Source: Fen-999 sp964530115 (lineage in GTDB: Bacteria; Pseudomonadota; Gammaproteobacteria; Burkholderiales; Rhodocyclaceae). Taken from it: 47,246 bases of DNA. The stretch is from NCBI GenBank assembly GCA_964530115.1, contig CAZGYD010000186.1, positions 1 to 47,246 of the forward strand. The letters run 5' to 3'. The notes beneath the pieces were generated by a model. It did not search any database, was not told the DNA's origin, and saw only the letters and a list, made by a program, of their open reading frames with translations. Positions 33,940 through 41,708 of the stretch are shown here, piece by piece. Each line of letters begins with the position of its first letter. The first letter of the stretch is position 1. Made by a program: the position numbers and the translations under genes.

Positions 33940-34596
33940 ATGGAACCCGAGGACATCGCCCAATACCTGAAAGCCCATCCGGAATTCTTCGAGCGCTACG
34001 CCGAGCTCGTCAGCCAGATCCACATCCCGAGCCCGCACGGCGGCAACGCGATCTCGATCACCGAGCGCCAGCTGATCACGCTGCGCGAAAAGGTGAGGCA
34101 GCTCGAAGCGAGGCTTGCGGAGATGATCGCCTTCGGCGAGGAGAACGATGCCATCTCGGCCAAGGTCCATCGCCTCGCCGTCGCCCTGCTCTGCGCGACG
34201 GACCGCGCCGCCGTGACCAGCGTGCTCTACGGCCACCTCGGCGGCGATTTCTCCGTGCCCCACGTCGCGCTCCGCCTCTGGGACGACGGCGAATCGGCAG
34301 AAGCCGAGCCGTCGCTGGTGACCGATTCGGTGAAGGCCTTCGCCGAGTCGCTCAGGCAACCCTACTGTGGCCCCGCGGCCGGGCAGGAGGCCGTGGCCTG
34401 GCTCGGCGATGCGGCGGCGCACATCCGTTCCGTGGCGCAGATCGCACTTCGCGACCCGGATCCCGGCGGCGGCTGCTTTGGCCTGCTGCTGCTCGGCAGC
34501 GAAGAGGCGCACCGGTTCTACAGCGGCATGGGCACCCTGTTCCTCCAGCGCATCGGCGAGCTGGCGTCGGCGGCGCTCCTGCGCACCGCCGGCTGA
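33940..34596 (+). CDS. DUF484 family protein
   Basis: 218 residues. The opening EDIAQYLKAHPEFFERYAEL, then SITERQLITLREKVRQLE (coiled coil) and a GAF-like C-terminal part are characteristic of DUF484, always found between dapF and xerC. No function is established. It lies 8 bases after dapF and 11 before xerC. Confidence 0.92.
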   Translation: MEPEDIAQYLKAHPEFFERYAELVSQIHIPSPHGGNAISITERQLITLREKVRQLEARLAEMIAFGEENDAISAKVHRLAVALLCATDRAAVTSVLYGHLGGDFSVPHVALRLWDDGESAEAEPSLVTDSVKAFAESLRQPYCGPAAGQEAVAWLGDAAAHIRSVAQIALRDPDPGGGCFGLLLLGSEEAHRFYSGMGTLFLQRIGELASAALLRTAG

Positions 34597-34607
34597 ACCG
34601 GCCCGCG

Positions 34608-35492
34608 ATGGCCGAGTCATCGGTCGAAGGATTCCTCGCCGAGCTGGCGCACCAGCGTCGCGCCAGCCCCGATACCCTCACGGCGTATGCGCGCGATCTC
34701 GCCCGGCTGGTCGAATCGGCCGGCGGTGCGCCGCTCGCGTCGCTCGCGCCACATCAGCTGCGCAAGTTCGTCATGCGACTGCATGGCCAGGGCCTCGCTT
34801 CGGCGTCGCTGGCGCGCATGATCTCGGCCTGGCGCAGCTACTACCGCTGGCTCGCCCGCCGCGGCGCCATCCCCCGCAATCCCTGCGATGGCCTGCGGGC
34901 GCCGAAACGGCCGAAGCGGCTGCCGAAGGCCCTGTCGACCGATCAGTCCCAGGCGCTGCTCGACGCGCCGGCGCGGACGCTGCTGGGAATCCGCGACAAG
35001 GCCATGTTCGAGCTCTTCTATTCGTCGGGCCTGCGGCTGTCGGAACTCGCGGGCCTTAACGTCGGTGGCGGACTGGATCTCGCCGAAGGGATGGTCACGG
35101 TCACCGGCAAGCGCGCCAAGACGCGCACGGTGCCGGTCGGCAGGCAAGCCCTGGCAGCGATCCAGGCCTGGCTCGGCCGCCGGGGCGAACTCGCGCCGGC
35201 GACGGAACCGGCGCTCTTCGTCGGCAGGCGCGGCAACCGGCTCCATCCGCGCACCATCGAGCGCCGCCTCGAACTTTGGGCAAGGCGCCAGGGACTTGGC
35301 GTACATGTGCACCCGCACATGCTCAGGCACTCGTTCGCCTCTCACCTGCTCCAGTCTTCGGGGGACCTGCGCGCCGTGCAGGAAATGCTCGGCCATGCGA
35401 GCATCGCCACGACGCAGGTCTATACGCATCTCGACTTCCAGCATCTCGCCCGGGTCTATGACGCCGCGCATCCGCGGGCGAAGAAGCGATAG
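34608..35492 (+). CDS. xerC: Tyrosine recombinase XerC
   Basis: 294 residues. N-terminal SAM-like DNA-binding domain (about 5-88), then the catalytic domain with Arg in SSGLRLSELAGL, HMLRHSF (His-X-X-Arg), GHASIATTQ and the nucleophile Tyr in QVYTHLD. With XerD it resolves chromosome dimers at dif. Synteny with dapF supports XerC rather than an integron or phage integrase. Confidence 0.95.
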   Translation: MAESSVEGFLAELAHQRRASPDTLTAYARDLARLVESAGGAPLASLAPHQLRKFVMRLHGQGLASASLARMISAWRSYYRWLARRGAIPRNPCDGLRAPKRPKRLPKALSTDQSQALLDAPARTLLGIRDKAMFELFYSSGLRLSELAGLNVGGGLDLAEGMVTVTGKRAKTRTVPVGRQALAAIQAWLGRRGELAPATEPALFVGRRGNRLHPRTIERRLELWARRQGLGVHVHPHMLRHSFASHLLQSSGDLRAVQEMLGHASIATTQVYTHLDFQHLARVYDAAHPRAKKR

Positions 35493-35493
35493 C

Positions 35494-35528
35494 GGGAAAA
35501 AACGATGCCACGGCGGTCCGTGGCATCG
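35494..35528 (-). terminator. Strong Rho-independent terminator (leftward; stem usable both ways)
   Basis: CGATGCCACGG (35503-35513) pairs perfectly over 11 bp with CCGTGGCATCG (35518-35528) around a four-base loop. On the minus strand the stem is followed by six T (35502-35497). It is about 170 bases past the stop of the leftward DUF2853 gene and directly after the rightward xerC stop. Confidence 0.85.
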
Positions 35529-35568
35529 GGAGAAAGCGGCAACGAAGGGCGCCGCTCAGGGCCTGTGC

Positions 35569-35670
35569 AAAATTCGTCGCGAGCGTGAGCCTTGCCCGGC
35601 GCGAGCGAGCGAAAGACAAGACGTGTCACGTCGATAGGCGCAGCCTCGAGCGAGCGAACGACACGGCATT
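35569..35670. repeat. Intergenic GC-rich element, copy between xerC and the DUF2853 gene
   Basis: Contains AAAATTCGTCGCGAGCG, then GGCGCGAGCGAGC, an internal palindrome GACGTG-T-CACGTC (35620-35632) and GATAGGCGCAGC. The first about 50 bases match, with few changes, the reverse strand of the element at 37291-37371. It has no open frame of interest. Boundaries are approximate. Confidence 0.5.
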
Positions 35671-35700
35671 GGCAGGCACGGCAGCACGGTTCTCTGGTGC

Positions 35701-36015
35701 TCAGGCCAGCTTGTCGAGGGTGCCGGAAGCCTCGGCGAGCAGGTAGTAGTAGGTGACGCGGCTCTTGGCATTCACGCCCTTCATCTTTTCGGCGACCACC
35801 GCGGCGGCCTTGTCGAACTGTTCGGGCGATAGACCGAGCTTCTTGGTCGCGAAGCCGACCTTGACGCGCTCCACTTCTTCCTTGTCGCTCGTGGACACCA
35901 GCGAGGAATCGCGGTTTTTCAGGGCGATGCCGCAATACTTGACGATGCTGGCCACCGCGGCTTCGTTGACGTTGGCTGTGTATTTCTTCACATCGGCGAC
36001 ATAATCCGTGCTCAT
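35701..36015 (-). CDS. DUF2853 family protein
   Basis: 104 residues from ATG 36015, which has a near-perfect ribosome site AAAGGAGG seven bases upstream. It reads MSTDYVADVKKYTANVNEAA, then GLSPEQFDKAAAVVAEKM. I recognise it as DUF2853, a small soluble family of unknown role. The strong ribosome site and dedicated terminator suggest a well-expressed single-gene unit. Divergent from rlmI. Confidence 0.85.
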   Translation of the reverse strand: MSTDYVADVKKYTANVNEAAVASIVKYCGIALKNRDSSLVSTSDKEEVERVKVGFATKKLGLSPEQFDKAAAVVAEKMKGVNAKSRVTYYYLLAEASGTLDKLA

Positions 36016-36096
36016 GGAAACCCCTCCTTTGGATGACGGCTTGGCCATCGTAGGCTTGCACTGTCACGGTGTCCAGCCCTGTCACAGTTGCTTGCA

Positions 36097-37284
36097 ATGT
36101 CGGCACGGCTGATGCTCGCGCCGGGCAAGGAGCGCTCGCTCTTGCGCCGGCACCCGTGGATCTTCGCCGGCGCAATCGAGCGGCTCGCCGGCCGCGCCCG
36201 GCCGGGGGACACCGTCGATGTGGTCGCTGGCGGCCAGGTGTTGGCAAAAGCGGCCTGGAGTCCTCAGTCGCAGATCCGCGCGCGAGTGTGGACTTTCGAA
36301 CCGGACGAAGTCGTGGATCACGCCTTCTTCAAGCGGCGGGTGGCCGCCGCGGTGGCTCGCCGCGGCGTGTTACCACGGCTGAGTTTGGAAGAGGGCCAGC
36401 GTTTGATACACGCCGAGTCCGACGGCCTGCCGGGGGTGGTCACCGACCGCTACGGCGACACGGTGGTCGTGCAGCTCACCAGCGCCGGCGCCGACAAATG
36501 GCGTGAGGCGATCGCCGATGCGCTCGTCGCGGCCACCGGCTGCGCCCGTCTCTACGAGCGCTCGGATTCCGAGGTGCGGGCGCTCGAGGGACTGGAACCG
36601 CGCACGGGCTGGCTGCGCGGCGAGGGCGGCGGCGAGATCGTCATCGAAGAGCACGGCGTGCGCTACGCGGTGGACATCGTCGCCGGCCACAAGACCGGCT
36701 TCTATCTCGACCAGCGCGACAACCGCGCCCTGTTGCGCGAACTTGCGGCCGGACGGCGCGTGCTCAACTGCTTCTGCTATACCGGCGGCTTCTCCCTGCA
36801 GGCGCTGGCCGGTGGCGCGAGGGAAATCCTCTCCATCGACAGCTCGCAGCCTGCGCTCGATCGTGCCGCGGCGAACCTGGCGATGAATCCGGGCCTCGAT
36901 GCCTCGCGCGCCGAATGGCGCTGCGCCAACGTCTTCGACGAGCTGCGCGCGTTGAAGGCGGCAGGGCGGAGCTTCGATCTCGTCGTCCTCGATCCGCCCA
37001 AGTTCGCGCCCTCGGCCGCGCACGCCGCGCGCGCCGCGCGCGCCTACAAGGACATCAACCTGCTCGGCTTCCGGCTGCTCGCACCCGGCGGCCTCTTGAT
37101 GACCTATTCGTGTTCAGGTGGCGTCGGCATCGAGCTGTTCCAGAAGATCGTCGCCGGCGCGGCTGCCGATGCCGGGCGCGAGGCGCGGGTCCTCCGGCGC
37201 CTCACCGCGGCGGCCGATCATCCGGTCGCGCTCGCCTTTCCCGAGGGTGAGTACCTGAAGGGCCTGCTGGTCCTCGCCGACTGA
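36097..37284 (+). CDS. rlmI: RlmI-like 23S rRNA (cytosine-5) methyltransferase
   Basis: 395 residues from ATG 36097. N-terminal PUA domain (LLRRHPWIFAGAIERL, about 15-75), then a class I methyltransferase with RVLNCFCYTGGFSLQAL, LVVLDPPKFAPS and YSCSGGVG, matching RlmI, which methylates C1962 of 23S rRNA. Residues 90-98 (GVLPRLSLE) are encoded by the dispersed repeat and sit in the loop between the PUA part and RLIHAESDGLPG. Paralogs of related specificity exist, so the exact target is inferred. Confidence 0.88.
   Translation: MSARLMLAPGKERSLLRRHPWIFAGAIERLAGRARPGDTVDVVAGGQVLAKAAWSPQSQIRARVWTFEPDEVVDHAFFKRRVAAAVARRGVLPRLSLEEGQRLIHAESDGLPGVVTDRYGDTVVVQLTSAGADKWREAIADALVAATGCARLYERSDSEVRALEGLEPRTGWLRGEGGGEIVIEEHGVRYAVDIVAGHKTGFYLDQRDNRALLRELAAGRRVLNCFCYTGGFSLQALAGGAREILSIDSSQPALDRAAANLAMNPGLDASRAEWRCANVFDELRALKAAGRSFDLVVLDPPKFAPSAAHAARAARAYKDINLLGFRLLAPGGLLMTYSCSGGVGIELFQKIVAGAAADAGREARVLRRLTAAADHPVALAFPEGEYLKGLLVLAD
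36364..36389 (+). repeat. Dispersed 26-bp repeat, copy in rlmI
   Basis: Exact core GTGTTACCACGGCTGAGTTT, diverging only in the last two bases of the right flank. Read on the coding strand as GVLPRLSLE, residues 90-98: opposite orientation to the copies in pyc, ruvA and the HerA-like gene. Confidence 0.9.
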
Positions 37285-37290
37285 GAACCT

Positions 37291-37371
37291 GGGAAAAATT
37301 CTGCTGCGCTTGCCGATACTTCGTTGCTCGTTCGCGCCGCGTCTTGGCCGCGTTCGCGACGAATTTTTTCA
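37291..37371. repeat. Intergenic element with inverted-repeat ends, between rlmI and the DUF3299 gene
   Basis: AAAAATTC near the left end pairs with GAATTTTT near the right. The reverse strand starts AAAATTCGTCGCGAACG, then GGCGCGAACGAGC, matching the element at 35569-35670 for about 50 bases. It fills the gap between two convergent genes and could act as a two-way terminator as well as being a repeat. Confidence 0.55.
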
Positions 37372-37382
37372 CTGGCTCTGCC

Positions 37383-37913
37383 TCATCGGCGCCCCATCTC
37401 CCGGTACGGTTCCACCCTCTCGACCGACAGGCGGTAGCCGGCCGTGCCCCAGGTCGTCTGCCGGCGCTCCGCTTTCAACGTGCCGAAGAGCCAGACCGGC
37501 ATCATCGTTGCAATGCCGGGCGCGGGCTTTGCCAGGCGTGCGTGGATGATCTGGTTCGCGGGCGGCGGCGGCGAGTGGATGCAGGCGCCGAAATAGGGCA
37601 CGAGCAGCAATTCGCTGACCTTGTCGCCCTGGCGTTCGAGCGGCAGGGCAAAGCCGGCGATGCGTACCCGCCTGCCGTTGAGCGTGGGTTCGGCCGGCGC
37701 CTCGTCCCAGGCCTGCTTGAGCTTCTCGAGCGCCTCGATCGCGCGCGGGTCGGCATCATCGAGCCGCGAGAGGTCGAGGCCGGCGAAGGCCTTGCGCGGA
37801 TCCCAGCCCTTGGGCACCAGCGCCTCCCATTTCAATTCCGGCCAGTCCTCGGCGGCCTGGGCGGCACAGGCGAGGAAGAGCAGCGCGGCGAGCAGGCGTC
37901 TGAAGGTCATCAT
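37383..37913 (-). CDS. DUF3299 exported protein of the zinc locus
   Basis: 176 residues with a signal peptide (MMTFRRLLAALLFLACAAQA). LNGRRVRIAGFALPLERQGD and LLLVPYFGACIHSPPPPANQ are the DUF3299 hallmarks; the Cys/His pair (GACIHSPPPP) may bind metal. Its ATG overlaps the permease stop (ATGA). Genes of this family accompany DUF2796 and a LolCDE-like ABC pair in zinc-responsive clusters such as P. aeruginosa PA4063-PA4066 (recalled, not checked here). Confidence 0.85.
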   Translation of the reverse strand: MMTFRRLLAALLFLACAAQAAEDWPELKWEALVPKGWDPRKAFAGLDLSRLDDADPRAIEALEKLKQAWDEAPAEPTLNGRRVRIAGFALPLERQGDKVSELLLVPYFGACIHSPPPPANQIIHARLAKPAPGIATMMPVWLFGTLKAERRQTTWGTAGYRLSVERVEPYREMGRR

Positions 37914-39169
37914 GTCCTCGGCGTCAGGCCGTCGGCGACCGACATGCGCCAGGCACGGATGCCCGGCACGAGGCTCGCCGCGAGCCCGGTGGCGACGATC
38001 GCGAGCATGAGCATGAACTCGCTGGCGGGAAACGCGCGCAGGCTCAGATGCACGCCGAAGTGCGCCTGGGCGAGCGGCGCAAGGAGACTGATGCCGCCTG
38101 CGAGCAGGGCGACGCCAGCCATCACCCCGAGCAGGGTGACGGCGAGCCCCTCGAAGGTCAGCATCAGGAAGATGTCGCGGGGGCCGGCGCCGAGCGCGCG
38201 CAGGATGGCGAGTTCCCGCCGGCGCTCGTTGAGGCCCGCGAGCAGCGTCGCCAGCAGGCCGGCCAGCCCGACGACGACGACGACTGCCGAGAGGGCGAAG
38301 AGCGTCCGTTCGACCACCGCGAGCGTCTGCCAGAGCTCGTCGAGTGCGACGCCAGGCAGCACGGCCATCAACGGCTCGCTGCGCCAGCCGTTGATCTGGC
38401 GCTGCATGCGGAAGACGTCGCCGCGGTTCTTCAGCGCCACGAGCACCGCGGTGATTTCCTTCGGCCGCAGGTCGAACTTCCTCACATATTCGGCCGGAAT
38501 CGAAAAGCCCGGCAGCGGCGCGCCGCCGGCCCAGTCGAGGTGGATCGCGCCGATCGCTTCGAGTCCCACGTGCACCGTGCGGTCGACCGGGGTGCCCGTC
38601 GGCGCGAGGATGCCGACGACGGTGAAGGGCTTGTCGCCATGCTCGGGGCCCATCGCTTCCATGCCGTGGGTCAGCGTGATGCGCTCGCCCACCTGATAGC
38701 CGAGTGCCGCCGCGACCTCGGCGCCGAGCACGGCTTCGAAGAACTCTGCGAACGGCCGGCCGGCGGCAAAAGCGAGCGGCTGACGGTCGCCGTAGCGGAA
38801 GCGCGCGAAGTAATCGGGCGAAGTGCCGAGCACGGCGAAGCCCCGGTGGGAATCGCCGAGCGAGAGCGGCAGGGCCCAGTCGACGGCCGGGTGTGCGGCG
38901 AGCGCCTCGTAGCTTTCGAACTTCATGTTGTGCGTCGCGGCGCCGGAACGGAACACCGCGTAGAGCACGAGCTGCACGGCGCCCGTGCGCGGGCCGACGA
39001 CGAGATCGACGCCCGAGACGGACTGGGTGAAGCTCGCCCGCGCATCGCTGCGCACGCGCTCGACGGCAAGCAGCAGCGCCGTGGCCAGCGCAATGGCGAC
39101 GAGGGTGATCGAGAGCGTCAGCCGCCGCGCCCAGGCGCTCTTCAGCGCGAGCATCAGCGTTGCCTTCAT
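37910..39169 (-). CDS. FtsX/MacB-type ABC transporter permease
   Basis: 419 residues. One N-terminal helix (about 15-35), a large periplasmic domain (about 40-270), then three helices near the C-terminus (VVVVVGLAGLLATLLAGL, GLAVTLLGVMAGVALLAG, LMLAIVATGLAASLVPG): the FtsX/LolC/MacB plan. Such permeases move or remodel substrates at the outer face of the inner membrane rather than import. Starts and stops overlap both neighbours by four bases. Confidence 0.9.
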   Translation of the reverse strand: MKATLMLALKSAWARRLTLSITLVAIALATALLLAVERVRSDARASFTQSVSGVDLVVGPRTGAVQLVLYAVFRSGAATHNMKFESYEALAAHPAVDWALPLSLGDSHRGFAVLGTSPDYFARFRYGDRQPLAFAAGRPFAEFFEAVLGAEVAAALGYQVGERITLTHGMEAMGPEHGDKPFTVVGILAPTGTPVDRTVHVGLEAIGAIHLDWAGGAPLPGFSIPAEYVRKFDLRPKEITAVLVALKNRGDVFRMQRQINGWRSEPLMAVLPGVALDELWQTLAVVERTLFALSAVVVVVGLAGLLATLLAGLNERRRELAILRALGAGPRDIFLMLTFEGLAVTLLGVMAGVALLAGGISLLAPLAQAHFGVHLSLRAFPASEFMLMLAIVATGLAASLVPGIRAWRMSVADGLTPRT

Positions 39170-39855
39170 GCAGCCTCCGCGGCCGCGCGGTTCACCGCGG
39201 CGAGATCGACGCAGCGGTCGAAGTGGGTCGAAAGCCGCGCATCGTGGCTGACGAAGAGCAGCGTCGCGCCGGCTTCGCGCGCCTCGGCGAGCAGCAGATC
39301 GACGAAGGCCTGCTGGCGCGGCGCGTCGAGCGCCGAGGTCGGCTCGTCGGCGATCAGCAACTCAGGCCGGCCGATCAGCGCGCGCGCCGCGGCGACCCGT
39401 TGCTGCTGGCCGACGGAGAGCTCCGCGGCAGGCTTGTTCCAGAGGCCGGATGCCAGATCGAGATGGCGCATCAGCCGTTCGGCCTCGGCGCGCGGCGAGC
39501 CGGCCCGCGAACGGCGCAACGCCGAGAAGTGACAGGGCAGCACGACGTTGTCGAGCGCCGAGAGCCAAGGCAGTAGATTGAACTGCTGGAAGATGAAGCC
39601 GATGTGATCGGCACGGAAGGCGTCCCGCGCGTGGCCGGTAAGGGCGGCCAAATCCTTGCCGAGCACCTCGACGCGGCCGCTTTCTGGCACGGCGACGCCG
39701 CCGATCAGGTTGAGCAGCGTGCTCTTGCCCGAGCCCGACGGCCCGTGCAGGAAGATCCGCTCGCCGGCCTCGACCGCGAAACCGGCGATGTCCAGGCAGG
39801 GGCGGGGCTGGCGTGGCCAGCGGAAGACGAGCCCGGTGATCGAGAGCGCATTCAC
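39166..39855 (-). CDS. LolD-like ABC transporter ATPase
   Basis: 229 residues. Walker A HGPSGSGKSTLLNLI, signature ELSVGQQQRVAAARAL, Walker B LLIADEPTSALD, H-loop SHDAR. By size and sequence it is of the LolD/MacB ATPase class and pairs with the overlapping permease gene. Starts at GTG 39855. Because it lies within a putative Zur-controlled run, its cargo is more likely linked to zinc than to lipoproteins. Confidence 0.92.
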   Translation of the reverse strand: MNALSITGLVFRWPRQPRPCLDIAGFAVEAGERIFLHGPSGSGKSTLLNLIGGVAVPESGRVEVLGKDLAALTGHARDAFRADHIGFIFQQFNLLPWLSALDNVVLPCHFSALRRSRAGSPRAEAERLMRHLDLASGLWNKPAAELSVGQQQRVAAARALIGRPELLIADEPTSALDAPRQQAFVDLLLAEAREAGATLLFVSHDARLSTHFDRCVDLAAVNRAAAEAA

Positions 39856-39865
39856 CCGGCGGAAG

Positions 39866-40387
39866 TTACCATGAGAGCACGGGATTCTTCGGCGACAGCC
39901 GCTGGGCGCCCTGGCCGGTCGGGCCGACGCGCTGCGCTTCGAGGCGGTAGAGCCGCCTGAAGGACTTGAACAGTGTCGTCTCGATGCCCTTCAGCGCCGA
40001 CGGATTGGCACAGGCATAGACGTGCGTCGCCTCGATGTCGGCATGGTGCGTCTCACCCTCGTGGGCGTGGCGGGCGTGCCCGTCGCCGCCGCCCGTGAAG
40101 GGCACCTGCACGCGCTTCGATTGCAGCGTGCAGTTCGCGGCCGGCGTCGGCTGGTAGATCCCGGCATCGTCGAGCGCCTTCAAGGCCGCCGAGAGCGCCG
40201 CCTTTTCCTTGTCGTTCTTCGGCGGGCGCTCGAAGCCGACCGCGGCGTCGAGCGGCATTTCCAGCGTCAGCGTGATCGTGCCCTTGTCGATGACGGCATC
40301 GAGCCGGCCCTCGCCATGGACGTGCTTGTGCTGGGCGAATGCGGCGGATGAGGCGAGCAGGGCGGCGAGCAGGAAGGATGGCTGCAT
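39866..40387 (-). CDS. DUF2796 periplasmic His-rich zinc-binding protein
   Basis: 173 residues. Signal peptide MQPSFLLAALLASSAAFA, then a His-rich start QHKHVHGEGRLD and a second His cluster DGHARHAHEGETHHADIE (about 119-136). This is the DUF2796 family, linked to zinc limitation. It probably binds zinc in the periplasm. ATG 40387 has GGAG seven bases upstream. It lies between the ZIP transporter and the ABC genes. Confidence 0.88.
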   Translation of the reverse strand: MQPSFLLAALLASSAAFAQHKHVHGEGRLDAVIDKGTITLTLEMPLDAAVGFERPPKNDKEKAALSAALKALDDAGIYQPTPAANCTLQSKRVQVPFTGGGDGHARHAHEGETHHADIEATHVYACANPSALKGIETTLFKSFRRLYRLEAQRVGPTGQGAQRLSPKNPVLSW

Positions 40388-40401
40388 GATGTTCTCCTGG
40401 A

Positions 40402-41184
40402 TCAATGGGAATGTCCGGCACCGGAGACGACTACCGCGATGCCGACGGAAAGCAGCAGCACATGCCAGCCGATGCCGCGGCTTTCCCGCTTCAGCCGGGG
40501 CATCAGGTCGGCGATGGCGATGTAGGTGAAGCTCGCCGCCGCGATGGTGAGGATGAACGGAATCCAGGCTTCGACGCGCTCGAATGCCAGATAGCCGACG
40601 ATGCCGCCCGCCAGCGAGGCGAGGCTCGAGATCCCATTCCAGAACAGCGCCCGGGCGCGATGCCAGCCCGCGGCGAGCAGGATCGCGAAGTCGCCGGCCT
40701 CCTGTGGCACCTCGTGGGCGATCACGGCGAAAGTCGTCGCCCAGCCGAGGGCGGGGTCGGCGAGGAAGGCCGCGGCGATCAGCAGGCCGTCGGTGAAGTT
40801 GTGGAAGCCGTCGCCGACGAGGATGCCGACCGTCTCGCCGCCGCCATGGTGGTCGTGCGTGTGGTCGTCGCAGCCGGGACCGCAGGCTGGTGTCTCGCCG
40901 TTGCCGTGTGCGTGGCGCCAGAGGGCGAACTTCTCGAGCGCGAAGAAGCCGAGGATGCCGGCGAGCAGCACGGGAAAGACCTCGTGCGGCGTGAGCCCCG
41001 ATTCGAGCGCCTCGGGCAGCAGGTGCAGCATCGAGGTGGCGAGGAGCACGCCGATCGAGAAGCTCACCGCGTAGGAAAGCCATTTCTTCGGCAGGCCGAA
41101 GAGCACCAGCGCCGCGGCCGCGACCGAGAGCAGGCCGCCCAGGAGGCAGGCGAGGACGATCTGGACGAGCAGGGGAAGGGTCAT
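40402..41184 (-). CDS. ZIP-family zinc transporter
   Basis: 260 residues from ATG 41184. Eight helices with the metal-path motifs GDGFHNFTDGLLIA (helix 4) and IAHEVPQEAGDFAIL (helix 5; Gln replaces the usual second His of HEXPHE). A His/Cys-rich cytoplasmic loop CGPGCDDHTHDHHGGGE lies between helices 3 and 4. It is likely a zinc importer. It is the first gene of the leftward arm, 50 bases from the palindrome at 41234. ATG 41193 is rejected because the ribosome site GAGG would be one base away. Confidence 0.9.
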   Translation of the reverse strand: MTLPLLVQIVLACLLGGLLSVAAAALVLFGLPKKWLSYAVSFSIGVLLATSMLHLLPEALESGLTPHEVFPVLLAGILGFFALEKFALWRHAHGNGETPACGPGCDDHTHDHHGGGETVGILVGDGFHNFTDGLLIAAAFLADPALGWATTFAVIAHEVPQEAGDFAILLAAGWHRARALFWNGISSLASLAGGIVGYLAFERVEAWIPFILTIAAASFTYIAIADLMPRLKRESRGIGWHVLLLSVGIAVVVSGAGHSH

Positions 41185-41233
41185 GTCAGGCATTCCTCGA
41201 TGGGGGCGCCATTGGAACATGGCCCGGCCGTGA

Positions 41234-41250
41234 ATGCAACAGTGTTGCAT
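41234..41250. promoter_or_regulatory. Putative Zur operator (perfect 17-bp palindrome)
   Basis: ATGCAACA-G-TGTTGCAT, two perfect 8-base arms around one base, centred between the divergent ZIP and zur genes. Length and symmetry fit a Fur-family box. Assignment to Zur rests on position beside zur and among zinc genes. One site could serve both arms. Confidence 0.8.
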
Positions 41251-41279
41251 CTGTCACCGGGTTGTGATCTCATCCCGTC

Positions 41280-41708
41280 ATGGGCAAGAGTGCGGAAAAC
41301 GACAGCGCCGCGCAGCTGCGCACGGCCGGGATCAAGGTGACGCCGGCGCGCGTGCGCGTGCTCGATGCGCTCGCGGCGGCGGCGGCCCCGGTCTGCCATG
41401 CCGAGCTCGAGGCGCGGCTCGGACTCGATCGCGTGACCCTCTATCGCGTGCTCGACGCGCTGGTCGCTTGCGGGCTCGCGGTGCGCGCGCCCGACGACCG
41501 CGGCGTGTTCCGCTTCACGACGGCGGCCGCCCGGCAGCGGCACGCGGGCCATGCGCATTTCCGCTGCACCGGCTGCGGCGCCGTGTTCTGCCTCGACGTG
41601 CCACCGCCGCCGCCGCCGCGGCTGCCGCGCGGCTTCCGCCCGGCAACGGTCGAACTCGATGTCCGCGGCACCTGCGGCGCCTGCGCGCGGCGGGAGCGTG
41701 CCAGGTGA
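41280..41708 (+). CDS. zur: Fur-family zinc regulator Zur
   Basis: 142 residues. Winged-helix part (LRTAGIKVTPARVRVLDALA, LGLDRVTLYRVLDALVACGL) and a metal part with HAHFRCTGCGAVFCLD and a second pair GTCGACAR giving the structural zinc Cys4 site. Placement beside zip and znu genes supports Zur over Fur. The linker has a run of six prolines. The stop overlaps the next gene's GTG. Confidence 0.9.
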   Translation: MGKSAENDSAAQLRTAGIKVTPARVRVLDALAAAAAPVCHAELEARLGLDRVTLYRVLDALVACGLAVRAPDDRGVFRFTTAAARQRHAGHAHFRCTGCGAVFCLDVPPPPPPRLPRGFRPATVELDVRGTCGACARRERAR

